Below are positions 25,664 through 35,025 of a stretch of DNA of 64,000 nt, one piece after another. The DNA comes from Oscillatoriales cyanobacterium. GTDB lineage: Bacteria; Cyanobacteriota; Cyanobacteriia; Cyanobacteriales; Laspinemataceae. Made by a program: the position numbers and the translations under genes. Under the pieces are notes generated by a model. The model was not told the origin of the DNA. It saw only the letters and a list, made by a program, of their open reading frames with translations, and made no database searches. Position 1 is the first letter of the stretch; every line of letters begins with the position of its first letter. The stretch is from assembly GCA_011390955.1 (NCBI GenBank), contig JAABRM010000041.1, positions 1-64,000 on the forward strand, written 5' to 3'.

Positions 25664-26056
25664 TTATTTACCGAGGGAACCACTGGCGGCACGGGCAGAG
25701 GAAGATAATTTATCATTCATATAATCGTACACCTCTCGAAACTTAGGAATCGCCCGGAGTTCCAAGCGAGAACCATCGTTGAGGGTAATCACCATATCAC
25801 CCCAGATGCCAAAGCCACGAGGTACGGTGACGATTTTGCTAATTTCTGAGTAAACTACGTCAGAGCGATCGCGTCCCATCCAACCACCAATTACCGTCAC
25901 CCGACGATTAGTAATCCGATAACGCAACCACAGGGCGCGGACAATGGCACCAATCATCAGGGGCAAGCCAACAATCGTCAAACCCAACAAAATGTTCAGG
26001 ATCAGATCGCCGATATGCGGGCGACCTTCAAAGTAAACTTCTTCTTTAATCCCCAT
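25664..26056 (-). CDS. bacterial PH-domain membrane protein
   Basis: 130 residues. Two adjacent hydrophobic helices (GDLILNILLGLTIVGLPLMI; GAIVRALWLRY) precede a bPH2-type domain (RYRITNRRVTVIGGWMGRDR ... FGIWGDMVITLNDGSRLELR). Genes of this type sit between rnpA and yidC in many cyanobacteria. Start overlaps the rnpA 3' end by 11 nt. Role unknown; membrane-associated. Confidence 0.88.
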   Translation of the reverse strand: MGIKEEVYFEGRPHIGDLILNILLGLTIVGLPLMIGAIVRALWLRYRITNRRVTVIGGWMGRDRSDVVYSEISKIVTVPRGFGIWGDMVITLNDGSRLELRAIPKFREVYDYMNDKLSSSARAASGSLGK

Positions 26057-26456
26057 TGAGTCCCTCCACTTTTGCCATTAACTGCTCTAATTTTTGCAGA
26101 AATTGTCGATAATTGCACTGCCTTGCTGGCGGCTGCACCACGACGACGATATCCCAACCGGCTGATACTTGGGATAAGAGCGATCGCCAAGCTGCCCGAA
26201 TTTGCCGCTTGATCCGATTGCGAACCACCGCCATTTTGCTAACTTTTTGGCTTACGGAAATGCCAATGCGGGTAGGTGCTACGCAGATAGAGGATCCGTT
26301 AGGGGAATTCGGGCTAGACCACGGGACGTCTTGGCTAAATCCATTGGTGCGCTTTTTGGCGATCAATGTCAGGGTTCCGTCTGACCGACGAGTCCCAGAT
26401 TTGTAAACGGCAGAAAAATCTTGCCGATGCTTGAGTCGATTGACTTTGGGCAACAC
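26046..26456 (-). CDS. rnpA: ribonuclease P protein component
   Basis: 136 residues. Typical RnpA features: LPKVNRLKHRQDFSAVYKSG at the N-terminus and the RNR-type basic motif VSKMAVVRNRIKRQIRAAWR. It binds the RNase P RNA and aids 5' maturation of tRNA. A ~30-residue insert (KKRTNGFSQDVPWSSPNSPN) before the RNR motif is longer than in most homologues. It follows rpmH, 84 nt downstream. Confidence 0.95.
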   Translation of the reverse strand: MLPKVNRLKHRQDFSAVYKSGTRRSDGTLTLIAKKRTNGFSQDVPWSSPNSPNGSSICVAPTRIGISVSQKVSKMAVVRNRIKRQIRAAWRSLLSQVSAGWDIVVVVQPPARQCNYRQFLQKLEQLMAKVEGLNGD

Positions 26457-26540
26457 TTGAATGCTTCTCGAAGTTGCTTGGGTTGATTTCGCTTTGGATT
26501 AACAACCCAAAGCAGGCCAATGGAAGGTCAGAGCTAGAAA

Positions 26541-26678
26541 TTAAACAGCCAGCCGAATCCGCCCCTTGCTGCGGCGAGCTTTGATCACTTTTTGACCATT
26601 TTTGGTCCGCATCCGAGCTCTAAAACCAGAAACTCTTTTTCTTTTACGGCTAGTACCGCCCAAGGTACGCTTTGTCAT
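26541..26678 (-). CDS. rpmH: 50S ribosomal protein L34
   Basis: 45 codons reading [20 protein letters not shown] then [20 protein letters not shown], ending IRLAV. This is the highly basic, near-invariant L34 sequence. It opens the rpmH-rnpA-PH-yidC-jag cluster. Confidence 0.97.
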   Translation of the reverse strand: MTKRTLGGTSRKRKRVSGFRARMRTKNGQKVIKARRSKGRIRLAV

Positions 26679-26791
26679 CGTATTTGCTCCGGGTTTACTT
26701 ACTTAAGGATTAAAAATTCACAATTCTCAATTGTATCATTGAAAATTGTGAATCGGCGTCATTTATTTAATTAACACCCCGGAAATCTGGT

Positions 26792-27364
26792 TTAATCAAT
26801 GGCCAAGACCCAGGTGCCGATGTATTGGGGCAACTGTGGGCCGGTCAGGGTAGACACCCGACAGTTGAAATTAAACATCCCGCCGAACACCGGATTCTTT
26901 ACCCGGTCAAACACTAATTTGACATTGCTTCTGGGGGCAACCGGCTCGGTAAACTGGATTTGAATTGACCGGCTTTGCGGTTCCCAGCTTACTAAACAGG
27001 GAGCAGCGGATTGGTTTTCTGAGGGGTTGACTTCAGTGGTGGCGGATTTTTCTTGACATTGCAAGGTTTTCCCTTCATTGCCTACCACTACGTGAATTCG
27101 GTTGGTGTTGAATTCTCCACGGTAGTGATTGGGATAGTCAATGGCAATCTGAGTGACCGGGGCATTGAGTTTATTTGCCGGGATATTCAATTCATAGCGA
27201 TCGGGGACATCAGCCTTACCCCGAGCTAGATAATAATCCAGTTCATATCCTCTCTGGGGGCCGCCAAATAAGGTAAATCCTCCGGTAGTCTGGGCTAAGG
27301 TGAGTTCTGGCATCCCCACCCACGCACAACCGACAATCGCGAATACAGATAATAGTCGTTTCAT
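26792..27364 (-). CDS. DUF2808 secreted protein
   Basis: 190 residues from the ATG at 27364, chosen because GAAGGAG precedes it by 7 nt. A signal peptide (KRLLSVFAIVGCAWVGMPEL ... LAQ) is followed by the DUF2808 pattern: GYELDYYLARGKADVPDRYE, KLNAPVTQIAIDYPNHY and APRSNVKLVFDRVKNPVFGG. DUF2808 proteins are exported and cyanobacterial; some are lectin-like or pilus-associated, but no function is established here. The frame continues upstream to 27511 without a credible start. Confidence 0.88.
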   Translation of the reverse strand: MKRLLSVFAIVGCAWVGMPELTLAQTTGGFTLFGGPQRGYELDYYLARGKADVPDRYELNIPANKLNAPVTQIAIDYPNHYRGEFNTNRIHVVVGNEGKTLQCQEKSATTEVNPSENQSAAPCLVSWEPQSRSIQIQFTEPVAPRSNVKLVFDRVKNPVFGGMFNFNCRVSTLTGPQLPQYIGTWVLAID

Positions 27365-28340
27365 AGATTCTCCTTCAAACCACTTATAAATAATAGAAAT
27401 CGTATTTTTCTTCGCTCCATCACCATGACCATTAGTTGAGCGAAGGGCAGAGTTAAAGCCACCACTGCACATACCCCCTAAGAAAATGTACACAAACCAG
27501 GGTTGCATCATCGGGCTTACGAGTGAGTTGTCACCAGGTAGTCATGTTTTGGCGATCGATTTTCTCTATCTCAGTTAAATTTTAACAAACCTTAACACAA
27601 ACCTGTGGCACTCTGACTAATTTCTGACTAATTTTTGCCGCTTCAACGCCCCCTCCTGGCTGCCGATAAGATGAGAGACGAATCAAATGCCCCGGCGGTT
27701 TCTCTCGCCTCAGCCAGAGGCAAAGCCCCTGCGGTTGCCCTTTGCTTCCTGAAAATGTCAAAATTCATCAATAGTAAAGATTTTCTAAGGATCTTGCCAG
27801 AAATATACTTGGATCGTTTAGATTATTCAGTAGTTTATTGAGTAGCCACTTACTTAGGGCTTATGTTATCATTTCTTGATTTTTTGCCTAACTGCACAAA
27901 ACTATAAACATCACAGAAAAAAAACTCACAATTTTAGGTGAAATTACGGAAAATCCAAGCAATAAATGTTGAGCGGACGAATAGCGGCGCTTGAATTATT
28001 AGGGATTCGCTAAAAGATAGGGAGGAATCCCACAAAATACCTAGGAAAATCCTCATAAAAATGCCTAAATAGTCAAAAAAAATATTGTGCCGAATTGAAA
28101 ATATTCCAAAAAGTTGCTATAAAAAAATAGGATATTCGCCAATAAGCCAAGCAATCATCAGAATGGTTGACTACGATCGAGTAATGATTAAGATTTGTTG
28201 ATGAATTGGTCAAAAAGTAGATTTCTTTGACAAATAAGTTGCCCAGGAAAACATGAGAAAAACATGATTTGGGCTTCAAAGTTAAGGTGACTAATGAGAA
28301 TTTGTCAGCCTGGTAAATCTCAGATATCTGGAGAAATGAT
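27365..28340. other. 976-bp divergent region upstream of pntA, no gene recognised
   Basis: Short plus- and minus-strand frames here (for example 27635-27841 and 28073-28423) have no protein character or overlap pntA. A GC-rich patch near 27650-27750 stands out from the AT-rich remainder. Promoters for the DUF2808 gene and the transhydrogenase operon must lie here; none can be named with confidence. Confidence 0.5.
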
Positions 28341-29486
28341 ATGAAAATAGCTGTGGCTAAAGAAATTGAAGTGGGCGAACGTCGGGTTGCGCTTGTTCCT
28401 GATGTGGTTGCTCGATTGGTCAAAAAAGGCGTTGAGGTATTGGTGGCTAGTGGCGCCGGTGAGGGGTCATTCTTCAGTGATGATGCCTATAGCGCGGTGG
28501 GGGCAAAAATTGTCTCTGACCCAGCCCAACTTTGGGGGGAAGCGGACTTGGTTTTAAAGGTGGCTCCCCCCAAAGAGTCAGAAATTGCCATGATGCGGTC
28601 AGGTTCGGCGGTGGTCGGGTTCTTAAATCCCTTGGGTCAGCCAGATGTCTGCGAAAAATTGGCGGCTAAAGGCGTTACCTCATTTAGTATGGAACTGATT
28701 CCTCGGACTAGCCGGGCTCAGAGTATGGATGCTTTGTCTTCTCAAGCAGGGGTGGCCGGATATAAAGCCACGTTAATTGCGGCGGCGGCTGCACCGAAGT
28801 TTTTTCCTATGTTGACGACTGCGGCAGGCACTATTCGCCCTGCGAAAGTTTTTGTGATGGGGGCAGGGGTGGCCGGTTTACAGGCGATCGCTACTGCCCG
28901 TCGTCTGGGTGCAGTAGTGGAAGCTTTTGATATTCGTCCGGCAGTGAAAGAAGAAGTGCAAAGCTTGGGCGCCAAATTTGTGGAAATTAAGCTGGAAGAA
29001 GACACGGTAGCGGAAGGTGGCTACGCTAAGGAAATTTCTGAGGAGTCCAAGAAACGGACTCAAGCGTTGGTTTCAGATACCGTGGCTGCCGCTGATGTGG
29101 TGATTACTACCGCCCAGGTTCCAGGGCGAAAAGCGCCGATTTTGGTCACGGCAGAAATGGTGGCCAAAATGAAACCAGGGGCGGTAGTTGTTGATTTGGC
29201 AGCAGAACAAGGGGGCAACTGTGCTCTGACCCAACCGGGGAAAGATGTGGTTCACAACGGTGTGACTATTATTGGGCCAATTAATTTACCTGCTTCGATG
29301 CCAGTTCACGCGAGTCAAATGTATGCGAAGAATATTGCCACGTTGGTAGAACTGATGCTGGACAAGGGCGAATTTAAGCTGAATTTTGCAGACGATATTA
29401 TCGATGCTACTTGTGTCACCCATTCTGGGGAAATTCGCAACTCCAGAGTCCGCGATGCCCTGGAATCTCTGAGCGCTAAGGTTTAA
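28341..29486 (+). CDS. pntA: NAD(P) transhydrogenase subunit alpha, part 1 (NAD-binding domain I)
   Basis: 381 residues. N-terminal KEIEVGERRVALVPDVVARL and the NAD-binding VMGAGVAGLQAIATARRLGA match the soluble domain I of proton-translocating transhydrogenase (alanine-dehydrogenase-like fold). As usual in cyanobacteria, the alpha subunit is split: the membrane part is the next gene. GGAG lies 8 nt before the ATG. The enzyme passes hydride from NADH to NADP+ driven by the proton gradient. Confidence 0.95.
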   Translation: MKIAVAKEIEVGERRVALVPDVVARLVKKGVEVLVASGAGEGSFFSDDAYSAVGAKIVSDPAQLWGEADLVLKVAPPKESEIAMMRSGSAVVGFLNPLGQPDVCEKLAAKGVTSFSMELIPRTSRAQSMDALSSQAGVAGYKATLIAAAAAPKFFPMLTTAAGTIRPAKVFVMGAGVAGLQAIATARRLGAVVEAFDIRPAVKEEVQSLGAKFVEIKLEEDTVAEGGYAKEISEESKKRTQALVSDTVAAADVVITTAQVPGRKAPILVTAEMVAKMKPGAVVVDLAAEQGGNCALTQPGKDVVHNGVTIIGPINLPASMPVHASQMYAKNIATLVELMLDKGEFKLNFADDIIDATCVTHSGEIRNSRVRDALESLSAKV

Positions 29487-29574
29487 AGGTTTATTAGTGA
29501 TTGGTTATTGGTTATTTGGGGCGAACAACCAACTACGAACGGGCAACAGGGAAGAGGGCAGAGGGGCAGAGGAG

Positions 29575-29735
29575 CGGAGGAGAACAATTAACAATTGATA
29601 ATTGACAATTGACAATTAAATAAAATTATCAATTATTAATTATCAATTATCAATTATCAATTATCAATTACACCCCAACCACCAACCACCAACCACCAAC
29701 CAACAACCAACCAACAACCAACAACAATTAAAGGA
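29575..29735. repeat. ATTGATAATTGACAATTG and CCAACCACCAACCA tandem repeats inside the pnt operon
   Basis: The 261-bp spacer between the two alpha-subunit genes has three blocks: purine-rich GAGGGGCAGAGGAGCGGAGG (29552-29580), a long AATTGATAATTGACAATTG inverted/tandem block (29585-29670), and ACCAACCACCAACCACCAACC units (29676-29730). The central block can fold on itself. Its similarity to 18554-18688 suggests a mobile or slippage-prone repeat family. It interrupts an operon that elsewhere is tightly packed. Confidence 0.75.
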
Positions 29736-29747
29736 GTTTTCTAATTT

Positions 29748-30041
29748 ATGCCTGATGCATTGATATCCGCTTTATTTGTGTTTGTGCTGGCGGCTTTTGC
29801 CGGATTTGAGGTGATTACTAAGGTTCCCCCAACCTTACATACGCCGTTGATGTCTGGGGCAAATGCCATCTCTGGGATTGCCGTATTAGGGGCGCTGATT
29901 ATCGCCGGGGACAAAGATTGGAACGCCACAGTGATTATGGGATTAGTGGCGGTGGTGTTTGCCACGATTAACGTTGTCGGTGGCTTCCTCGTCACTGACC
30001 GGATGTTGCAAATGTTTAAGAAGAAGGAAGTCAAGGCATGA
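29748..30041 (+). CDS. pntAB: NAD(P) transhydrogenase subunit alpha, part 2 (membrane domain)
   Basis: 97 residues with three hydrophobic helices (LISALFVFVLAAFAGFEVIT; ISGIAVLGALIIAG; VIMGLVAVVFATINVVGGFL) and the TPLMSGANAISGI signature of the PntA C-terminal membrane domain. AAGGAG lies ~12 nt upstream of the ATG. Its stop overlaps the pntB start (ATGA). Confidence 0.94.
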   Translation: MPDALISALFVFVLAAFAGFEVITKVPPTLHTPLMSGANAISGIAVLGALIIAGDKDWNATVIMGLVAVVFATINVVGGFLVTDRMLQMFKKKEVKA

Positions 30042-31453
30042 ACAGTATGACAGCATTTTTGCCGACTGGAATACAGCTTACCTATCTGGTGGCTGCATCA
30101 TTATTTTTCGTGGGATTAAAGCAGTTGGGTTCTCCCGCTACGGCTCGCAATGGTAATTTGTTGGCGTCGGTGGCTATGTTTCTGGCGATCGCGGCAACAC
30201 TATTAGATCGGCAGGTACTCAACTATCAGATGATTCTGATTGCGATCGCGATTGGTGCAGCGATCGGGGCGATCGCGGCTCAGAAAGTGGCCATGACGGA
30301 AATGCCCCAAATGGTCGGTCTGTTAAACGGCTTCGGCGGCGCCGCTTCTGCCCTGGTGGCGGTGGGAGAATTCTGGAAGTATTACAGCAGCTTTGATAAT
30401 CCGCCCCTGGATACCACCATCACCGCTTTACTGGGTGTGTTAATCGGTGGCGTCACCTTCACGGGTTCTCTGATTGCCTTTGCCAAACTGCAAGGGATTA
30501 TCAGTGGTTCCCCAATTCTGTTCCCTGCCCAGCAAGTAGTTAACGCTATATTATTAGGCGGATTTCTGGTTGGCAGTATCTACATCTGCATTCATCCCCT
30601 CAATACTCCCGTATTTCTGACCTTAGTTGGCATTTCCCTAATCTTAGGGGTGATGTTCGTCATCCCTATTGGTGGCGGCGATATGCCCGTGGTGATTTCG
30701 CTGTTGAACTCCTTCTCCGGTTTAGCGGCTTCCGCTGCTGGGTTCGTGGTGATGAACAATATGCTGATCATTGCCGGTGCTTTGGTGGGGGCTTCGGGGA
30801 TTATCCTCACGGTGATTATGTGTAAGGCGATGAACCGATCGCTGACCAATGTGCTATTTGCTGGATTTGGTACTGGGGAAGGTGGCGGTGCGGCTGCCGC
30901 TACTGGTGCTACAGCAGATATGACGGTTCACAGCATCGACCCAGAAGAAAGTGCCATGATGTTGGGTTATGCCCGGTCTGTGGTGATTGTGCCTGGATAT
31001 GGCATGGCGGTGGCTCAAGCACAGCATACGGTTCGGGAGTTGGCTGACCAGTTGGAACGCCTGGGGGTAGAGGTAAAATATGCCATTCACCCGGTGGCAG
31101 GTCGGATGCCCGGACACATGAACGTGCTGCTGGCCGAGGCGAATGTGCCTTATGAGCAGTTGTACGATATGGAAGATATTAACTCCGAGTTCGATCGCAC
31201 TGATGTGGCGTTGGTAATTGGCGCTAATGATGTGGTCAACCCAGCAGCGCGGGAAAATCCCAGTAGCCCGATTTATGGGATGCCGATTTTAGATGTGGAT
31301 AAGGCAGCCCATACGATCGTGATTAAGCGCAGTATGAATACGGGCTTTGCCGGGATTGAAAATGAGTTGTTTTACAAGGATAAGACGATGATGTTATTTG
31401 GCAGCGCCAAGGATATGGTGGCCAAAATTGTCAGTGAAGTGAAGCAGCTTTAA
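30038..31453 (+). CDS. pntB: NAD(P) transhydrogenase subunit beta
   Basis: 471 residues. The N-terminal membrane domain has about nine helices; the C-terminal NADP(H)-binding domain III carries SVVIVPGYGMAVAQAQHTVR and the MPGHMNVLLAEANVPYEQLY segment, both diagnostic. With the two alpha-subunit genes it forms the inner/thylakoid membrane transhydrogenase. It overlaps the previous gene by four bases and is followed by a strong terminator. Confidence 0.96.
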   Translation: MNSMTAFLPTGIQLTYLVAASLFFVGLKQLGSPATARNGNLLASVAMFLAIAATLLDRQVLNYQMILIAIAIGAAIGAIAAQKVAMTEMPQMVGLLNGFGGAASALVAVGEFWKYYSSFDNPPLDTTITALLGVLIGGVTFTGSLIAFAKLQGIISGSPILFPAQQVVNAILLGGFLVGSIYICIHPLNTPVFLTLVGISLILGVMFVIPIGGGDMPVVISLLNSFSGLAASAAGFVVMNNMLIIAGALVGASGIILTVIMCKAMNRSLTNVLFAGFGTGEGGGAAAATGATADMTVHSIDPEESAMMLGYARSVVIVPGYGMAVAQAQHTVRELADQLERLGVEVKYAIHPVAGRMPGHMNVLLAEANVPYEQLYDMEDINSEFDRTDVALVIGANDVVNPAARENPSSPIYGMPILDVDKAAHTIVIKRSMNTGFAGIENELFYKDKTMMLFGSAKDMVAKIVSEVKQL

Positions 31454-31481
31454 TCCGATCCAGGGGGAATTAACCTCCTAT

Positions 31482-31511
31482 AGAGACGCGCAATTGCGCG
31501 TCTCTTTTTAT
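31482..31511 (+). terminator. rho-independent terminator of the pnt operon
   Basis: A GC-rich inverted repeat AGAGACGCGCAA/TTGCGCGTCTCT (31482-31505, perfect 12-bp arms with no loop bases between) is followed directly by TTTTTA. It lies 28 nt past the pntB stop. Confidence 0.9.
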
Positions 31512-31673
31512 TTTGATGCCATAGTCATTAGATTTATCCTAAATTTGCCCCTATTTTTTTTCTAGGCATCTTTCTCCTATTTTCTATTTTTCTCTATCAA
31601 TTGCGTCTCTCTTCCTAGGTTTTGAGCATAGAATTTGGTGTAAAATATAAGATATTTAAGATATTTAAGATAG

Positions 31674-31823
31674 TATAGTAATTTCAAATAAAAGTGATAC
31701 AGCTATTGGAGATCGCTATATGTGAAAAAAACCGGTTTATTGCCTGTAAGGATTCTAATGTTGGGTTTCGTTCCTCAACCAAACCTACAGAATAATGTAT
31801 TATTCTTATTTGAAAATACTATA
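31674..31823. mobile_element. MITE-like element, family A, copy 2 (150 bp, inverted)
   Basis: Begins TATAGTAATTTCAAAT and ends ATTTGAAAATACTATA; the centre (CCGGTTTATTGCCTG, AATGTTGGGTTTCGTTCC) is the reverse complement of the element at 8841-8991 with about 15% differences by eye. TA at both edges is consistent with a TA target duplication. It sits in the 461-bp region between pntB and the WG-repeat gene; the rest holds only ATTTAAGATATTTAAGATA short repeats. Confidence 0.8.
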
Positions 31824-31914
31824 ATATCTTAAATATCTTAATATATGCGATCGCGAATAACTGACTAATTCTGCGGCTCGGCTAACAAATTTTTAGAGAT
31901 TTTTAGAGAAATTT

Positions 31915-32688
31915 CTAGATAAATCTGGGCTTCGGCGATCGCAATTGAGCAATCGATCGCCCGGTTTCATCAATTAACCATAAAGACCCGTCGAAATCTT
32001 CTACCCGCGATTGTCCATTATAAAACGGTTCTACTGCTGCAAATCGGCGATCGTAAGCGGCAATTCCTTGACAATTAATATGAAACCAACCTCGTTCGTC
32101 TCGCGATCGCGCATATCCTTTGTGAAATACATCTAAATCCCAAAACCAGCGATCGTGGGCGAATTTTCCTGTATCATTAATATGGGTATGCAGGCCATTT
32201 TCCCTTTGGACAACGGCGAAACCATCTCGGAAATCTCCCACATAAGCATAACGTTCTGCATACGCGGCGGTGCCATCATCTTTGATGTGGAAATGTTGAC
32301 CATTAAAATCGCGAACTACACAGCGATGTGCTTGAAAATTGCCACACCAAGCAAAGTAGCGATCGTAAAAGCGATCGCCAGTAATATTAATATGAAACCA
32401 ACCGGAATCTGACTTAACGGATGCTTTGCCTTCATAAAAACCAAAGGTTCTTTGATAGCGTTGGGAATAGACAGATGCGCCATTGGGGTAAATATGATAA
32501 GCCCCCGCACGATCTTGAACAGGGGCTAATCCCGGTGGATGAAATTTTAACACCGAGATAAATCTTTGTGGGTAAACAGATTTGCCTTGATATAGATGAT
32601 GGGTTCCCTCTGGGGCAATGGTAAATTCCTGCCAATTTTTATCCGGCAAATTTTTCTCATTTATATTGGTTATATTTGACAAATTCAC
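31915..32688 (-). CDS. WG-like (KWG) repeat protein
   Basis: 257 residues made of about six ~38-residue repeats of the form G.A.V....GWFHI...G...Y..RF..V..F..G (for example GKASVKSDSGWFHINITGDR and GYARSRDERGWFHINCQGIA). These resemble WG/KWG beta-repeats, which probably form a beta-propeller-like scaffold. No catalytic domain and no signal peptide. Its start overlaps the end of the radical SAM gene by four bases, so it is translated in the same operon and may be the partner, target or specificity factor of that enzyme. Confidence 0.75.
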   Translation of the reverse strand: MNLSNITNINEKNLPDKNWQEFTIAPEGTHHLYQGKSVYPQRFISVLKFHPPGLAPVQDRAGAYHIYPNGASVYSQRYQRTFGFYEGKASVKSDSGWFHINITGDRFYDRYFAWCGNFQAHRCVVRDFNGQHFHIKDDGTAAYAERYAYVGDFRDGFAVVQRENGLHTHINDTGKFAHDRWFWDLDVFHKGYARSRDERGWFHINCQGIAAYDRRFAAVEPFYNGQSRVEDFDGSLWLIDETGRSIAQLRSPKPRFI

Positions 32689-33746
32689 AAAGTTTTCCTC
32701 ATATTACAACTGGCACAAAGGGCATACTTTTGATAATTTTTTTGCAGATTTTGATAAGTTTCCGATTGCCAAATTTCACCGATGGTGGTATGATAAAGAT
32801 TACCAAATTCGCCTAAACTGCGCCGCAGGGCATCCGGGGCACAACAAGGATTAAATCGTCCGGCGGTACTCACCCAAGCTTCTTGTCCCAGAAACGGACA
32901 AATGGCACCAACTGGAGATTGATTTGGTTGTGCTGTATCTAAAGGAAAGATATTTTCTAGAACGATCTTTTCGCCATTGGGTTTGGGAAAAGAATCCACC
33001 GCTATTTCACAATCCCTGACGATCTGATTCCACTCTCGCATCGCGCTGGGCGATCGCCGCATGGATAAAGGCTGTATTTCTGCAAAATGTGCCCATAAAT
33101 GATGTCCTTTGATGCGATCGACCCCCAAAGAAGCGGCTAGTTTAATTATCTCCGGTAATTCTATCACATTGGTTGCCAAAAATGTTAGCTGAAATGTGAC
33201 GCGACACCAGTTTTTTCCAGCGGCAGCTATTTCATCGCGCACGGCAATAAATTCTCGGACATTGGTTAAAACTTTTTCCCACTGAGTTCCCAACATAATC
33301 GATTCTTGAGTGGTTTTAGTGGCACCATTCCAAGAAATTTTGACATCGGATGTCACGGGAACTAATCTTTTTGCCCAAGCGATCGCTCCTTTACCGGGAA
33401 ATGTGCCATTGGTCGTTAAATTTAACTTAATGCCATACTTTTGACACAAGTCAATCATGCGATCGAAATCTTGATAAAGTAACGGTTCTCCCATTGTGGA
33501 AGGGATAATTTCTCGCAAGGGAGTACCCACAGACTCCGAAAGAATTTTTTCGATTAATTCAAACTTCATTCGACGGGGAGGTTGACCCAGCGATCGCCGT
33601 TTTTTCTGTAATTCGCTGTAGGGCGAATGTTCTTCGCACATAATGCAGTGCAAGTTACAGTCATCAGGATTCGTATCAAAAGTAATCCGCCAAGGACCTG
33701 GCTTTACCGGCAGCTTTTCGTTGATTTTGTTAGATAATTTGCTCAT
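32685..33746 (-). CDS. radical SAM/SPASM domain protein
   Basis: About 353 residues from MSKLSNKINEK (ATG at 33746); the frame is open 17 codons further but overlaps the upstream gene more. CNLHCIMC (CX3CX2C) near residues 35-42 is the radical SAM cluster site. The C-terminal CPFLGQEAW ... CCAPDA ... CASC set is SPASM/twitch-like. TMGEPLLYQDF and NLTTNGT are standard radical SAM core segments. It overlaps the glycosyltransferase gene by 17 nt upstream and the WG-repeat gene by 4 nt downstream. The substrate is unknown; peptide or sugar-linked substrates are possible given the neighbours. Confidence 0.85.
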   Translation of the reverse strand: MSKLSNKINEKLPVKPGPWRITFDTNPDDCNLHCIMCEEHSPYSELQKKRRSLGQPPRRMKFELIEKILSESVGTPLREIIPSTMGEPLLYQDFDRMIDLCQKYGIKLNLTTNGTFPGKGAIAWAKRLVPVTSDVKISWNGATKTTQESIMLGTQWEKVLTNVREFIAVRDEIAAAGKNWCRVTFQLTFLATNVIELPEIIKLAASLGVDRIKGHHLWAHFAEIQPLSMRRSPSAMREWNQIVRDCEIAVDSFPKPNGEKIVLENIFPLDTAQPNQSPVGAICPFLGQEAWVSTAGRFNPCCAPDALRRSLGEFGNLYHTTIGEIWQSETYQNLQKNYQKYALCASCNMRKTL

Positions 33747-35025
33747 ATAATTTCTCCAAGGTTTCAACGTGATTTTGCATGGAAGGCACCTGACCATCGG
33801 TGGAATATAAATATCCCCGGTCTCCCAATTTTTTTATATCTTGGGGATGATTAGTTAACCGTTGCATGGTGGCAGCGAGAGAGTCAATATCTCGATGTTT
33901 AAATAATAAACCATTGACTTCATGGTGAACATATTCCGCCATGCCGCCATAATTAGCAGTAATCACCGGAATTTTTGCTTGTTGGGCTTCGTGAATTACT
34001 AAGGGAGAATTTTCTCCCCAAATTGAGGGAACAACAATCACATCACAGTGGTTGAAAACATCATAAATTATGTTATAATTAGCATATTCTCCCATCCATT
34101 GAATCCGCTGGTTAATCTCCGAAGGCAACTGACTGGCTAACTGTTTTAAATTTTTGGTTTCTGCTTGATTTCTGCCCCATATTTTCAAATAAGCGCACCC
34201 TTGGAGTTGCCCAAATGCTTTGACTAAAAGGTCAACACCTTTGGCGGGGATATGGGTGCCGATATATCCAAAGGTTACGGGTTGATTGTAATTATCTCTG
34301 GCTTTTCTGCCGCTTAACCGGGAACGGTCAAAGCCATAGTCGAGATAAGTTAATTTATGAGCAGGTAAGCCGAATTCATCGCGAAATTTTTCTAATAAGT
34401 ATTGAGAAGGGGCAATAAATAAGTCAATCAATTCACAGATTTCTCTAATATGTTCCATCCGTCTTTTCACCCAGTCAGTCCAATAGGCTAAATCTATGCC
34501 TAATTCTGCATAAGCCCCGCTAAAATAGCGGGCATAGCATTTTTGAGCGCATTTTTGATCCCCTTGACCGTCACATAATGGCCAGAGTTCGTTGGGATTT
34601 TCAGGATACATTTGAAGAAACTGACCCCGGGGACACATTAACCAAAAATCATGCAAGGTGTAAACTATGGGAATCTGTAAGTTTTTGCCAGATTTAATCA
34701 GTGAGGTGGATAAATGATTCAGATGTCCAATATGAATGATACCCGGTTGAATTTTCTGTAAGAGTTGGCTGAAGATTTGATCTACTTGGGGGTCGCGGTA
34801 GCGATCGCGCGATCGATATAAATTGATTAAATGTAATTGAACCTGGGGAAAGGCTGGATCGACTCCCGACCAGAGATGATAGTCGGGTTGAAAGGGATTT
34901 TCCCTGCGACTAAAGACGGCTACCTGGTGTTTGACCGCTAAAAATTGAGCTAAGGTTTGGGTATAAACTTCTGAACCGGCGTTATATTCTGGGGGATACC
35001 CGTGAATCACTAAAAGAATTTTCAT
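33730..35025 (-). CDS. glycosyltransferase family 4 protein
   Basis: 431 residues, GT-B fold. N-terminal MKILLVIHGYPPEYNAGSEV (GSE acceptor loop) and C-terminal EX7E motif in PSIWGENSPLVIHEAQQAKI are typical of GT4 retaining transferases that use nucleotide sugars. A Cys-rich loop (MCPRGQFLQMY ... CDGQGDQKCAQKC) is found in a subset of GT4 enzymes. First gene of the three-gene overlapping operon with the radical SAM and WG-repeat proteins. Confidence 0.9.
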   Translation of the reverse strand: MKILLVIHGYPPEYNAGSEVYTQTLAQFLAVKHQVAVFSRRENPFQPDYHLWSGVDPAFPQVQLHLINLYRSRDRYRDPQVDQIFSQLLQKIQPGIIHIGHLNHLSTSLIKSGKNLQIPIVYTLHDFWLMCPRGQFLQMYPENPNELWPLCDGQGDQKCAQKCYARYFSGAYAELGIDLAYWTDWVKRRMEHIREICELIDLFIAPSQYLLEKFRDEFGLPAHKLTYLDYGFDRSRLSGRKARDNYNQPVTFGYIGTHIPAKGVDLLVKAFGQLQGCAYLKIWGRNQAETKNLKQLASQLPSEINQRIQWMGEYANYNIIYDVFNHCDVIVVPSIWGENSPLVIHEAQQAKIPVITANYGGMAEYVHHEVNGLLFKHRDIDSLAATMQRLTNHPQDIKKLGDRGYLYSTDGQVPSMQNHVETLEKLYEQII

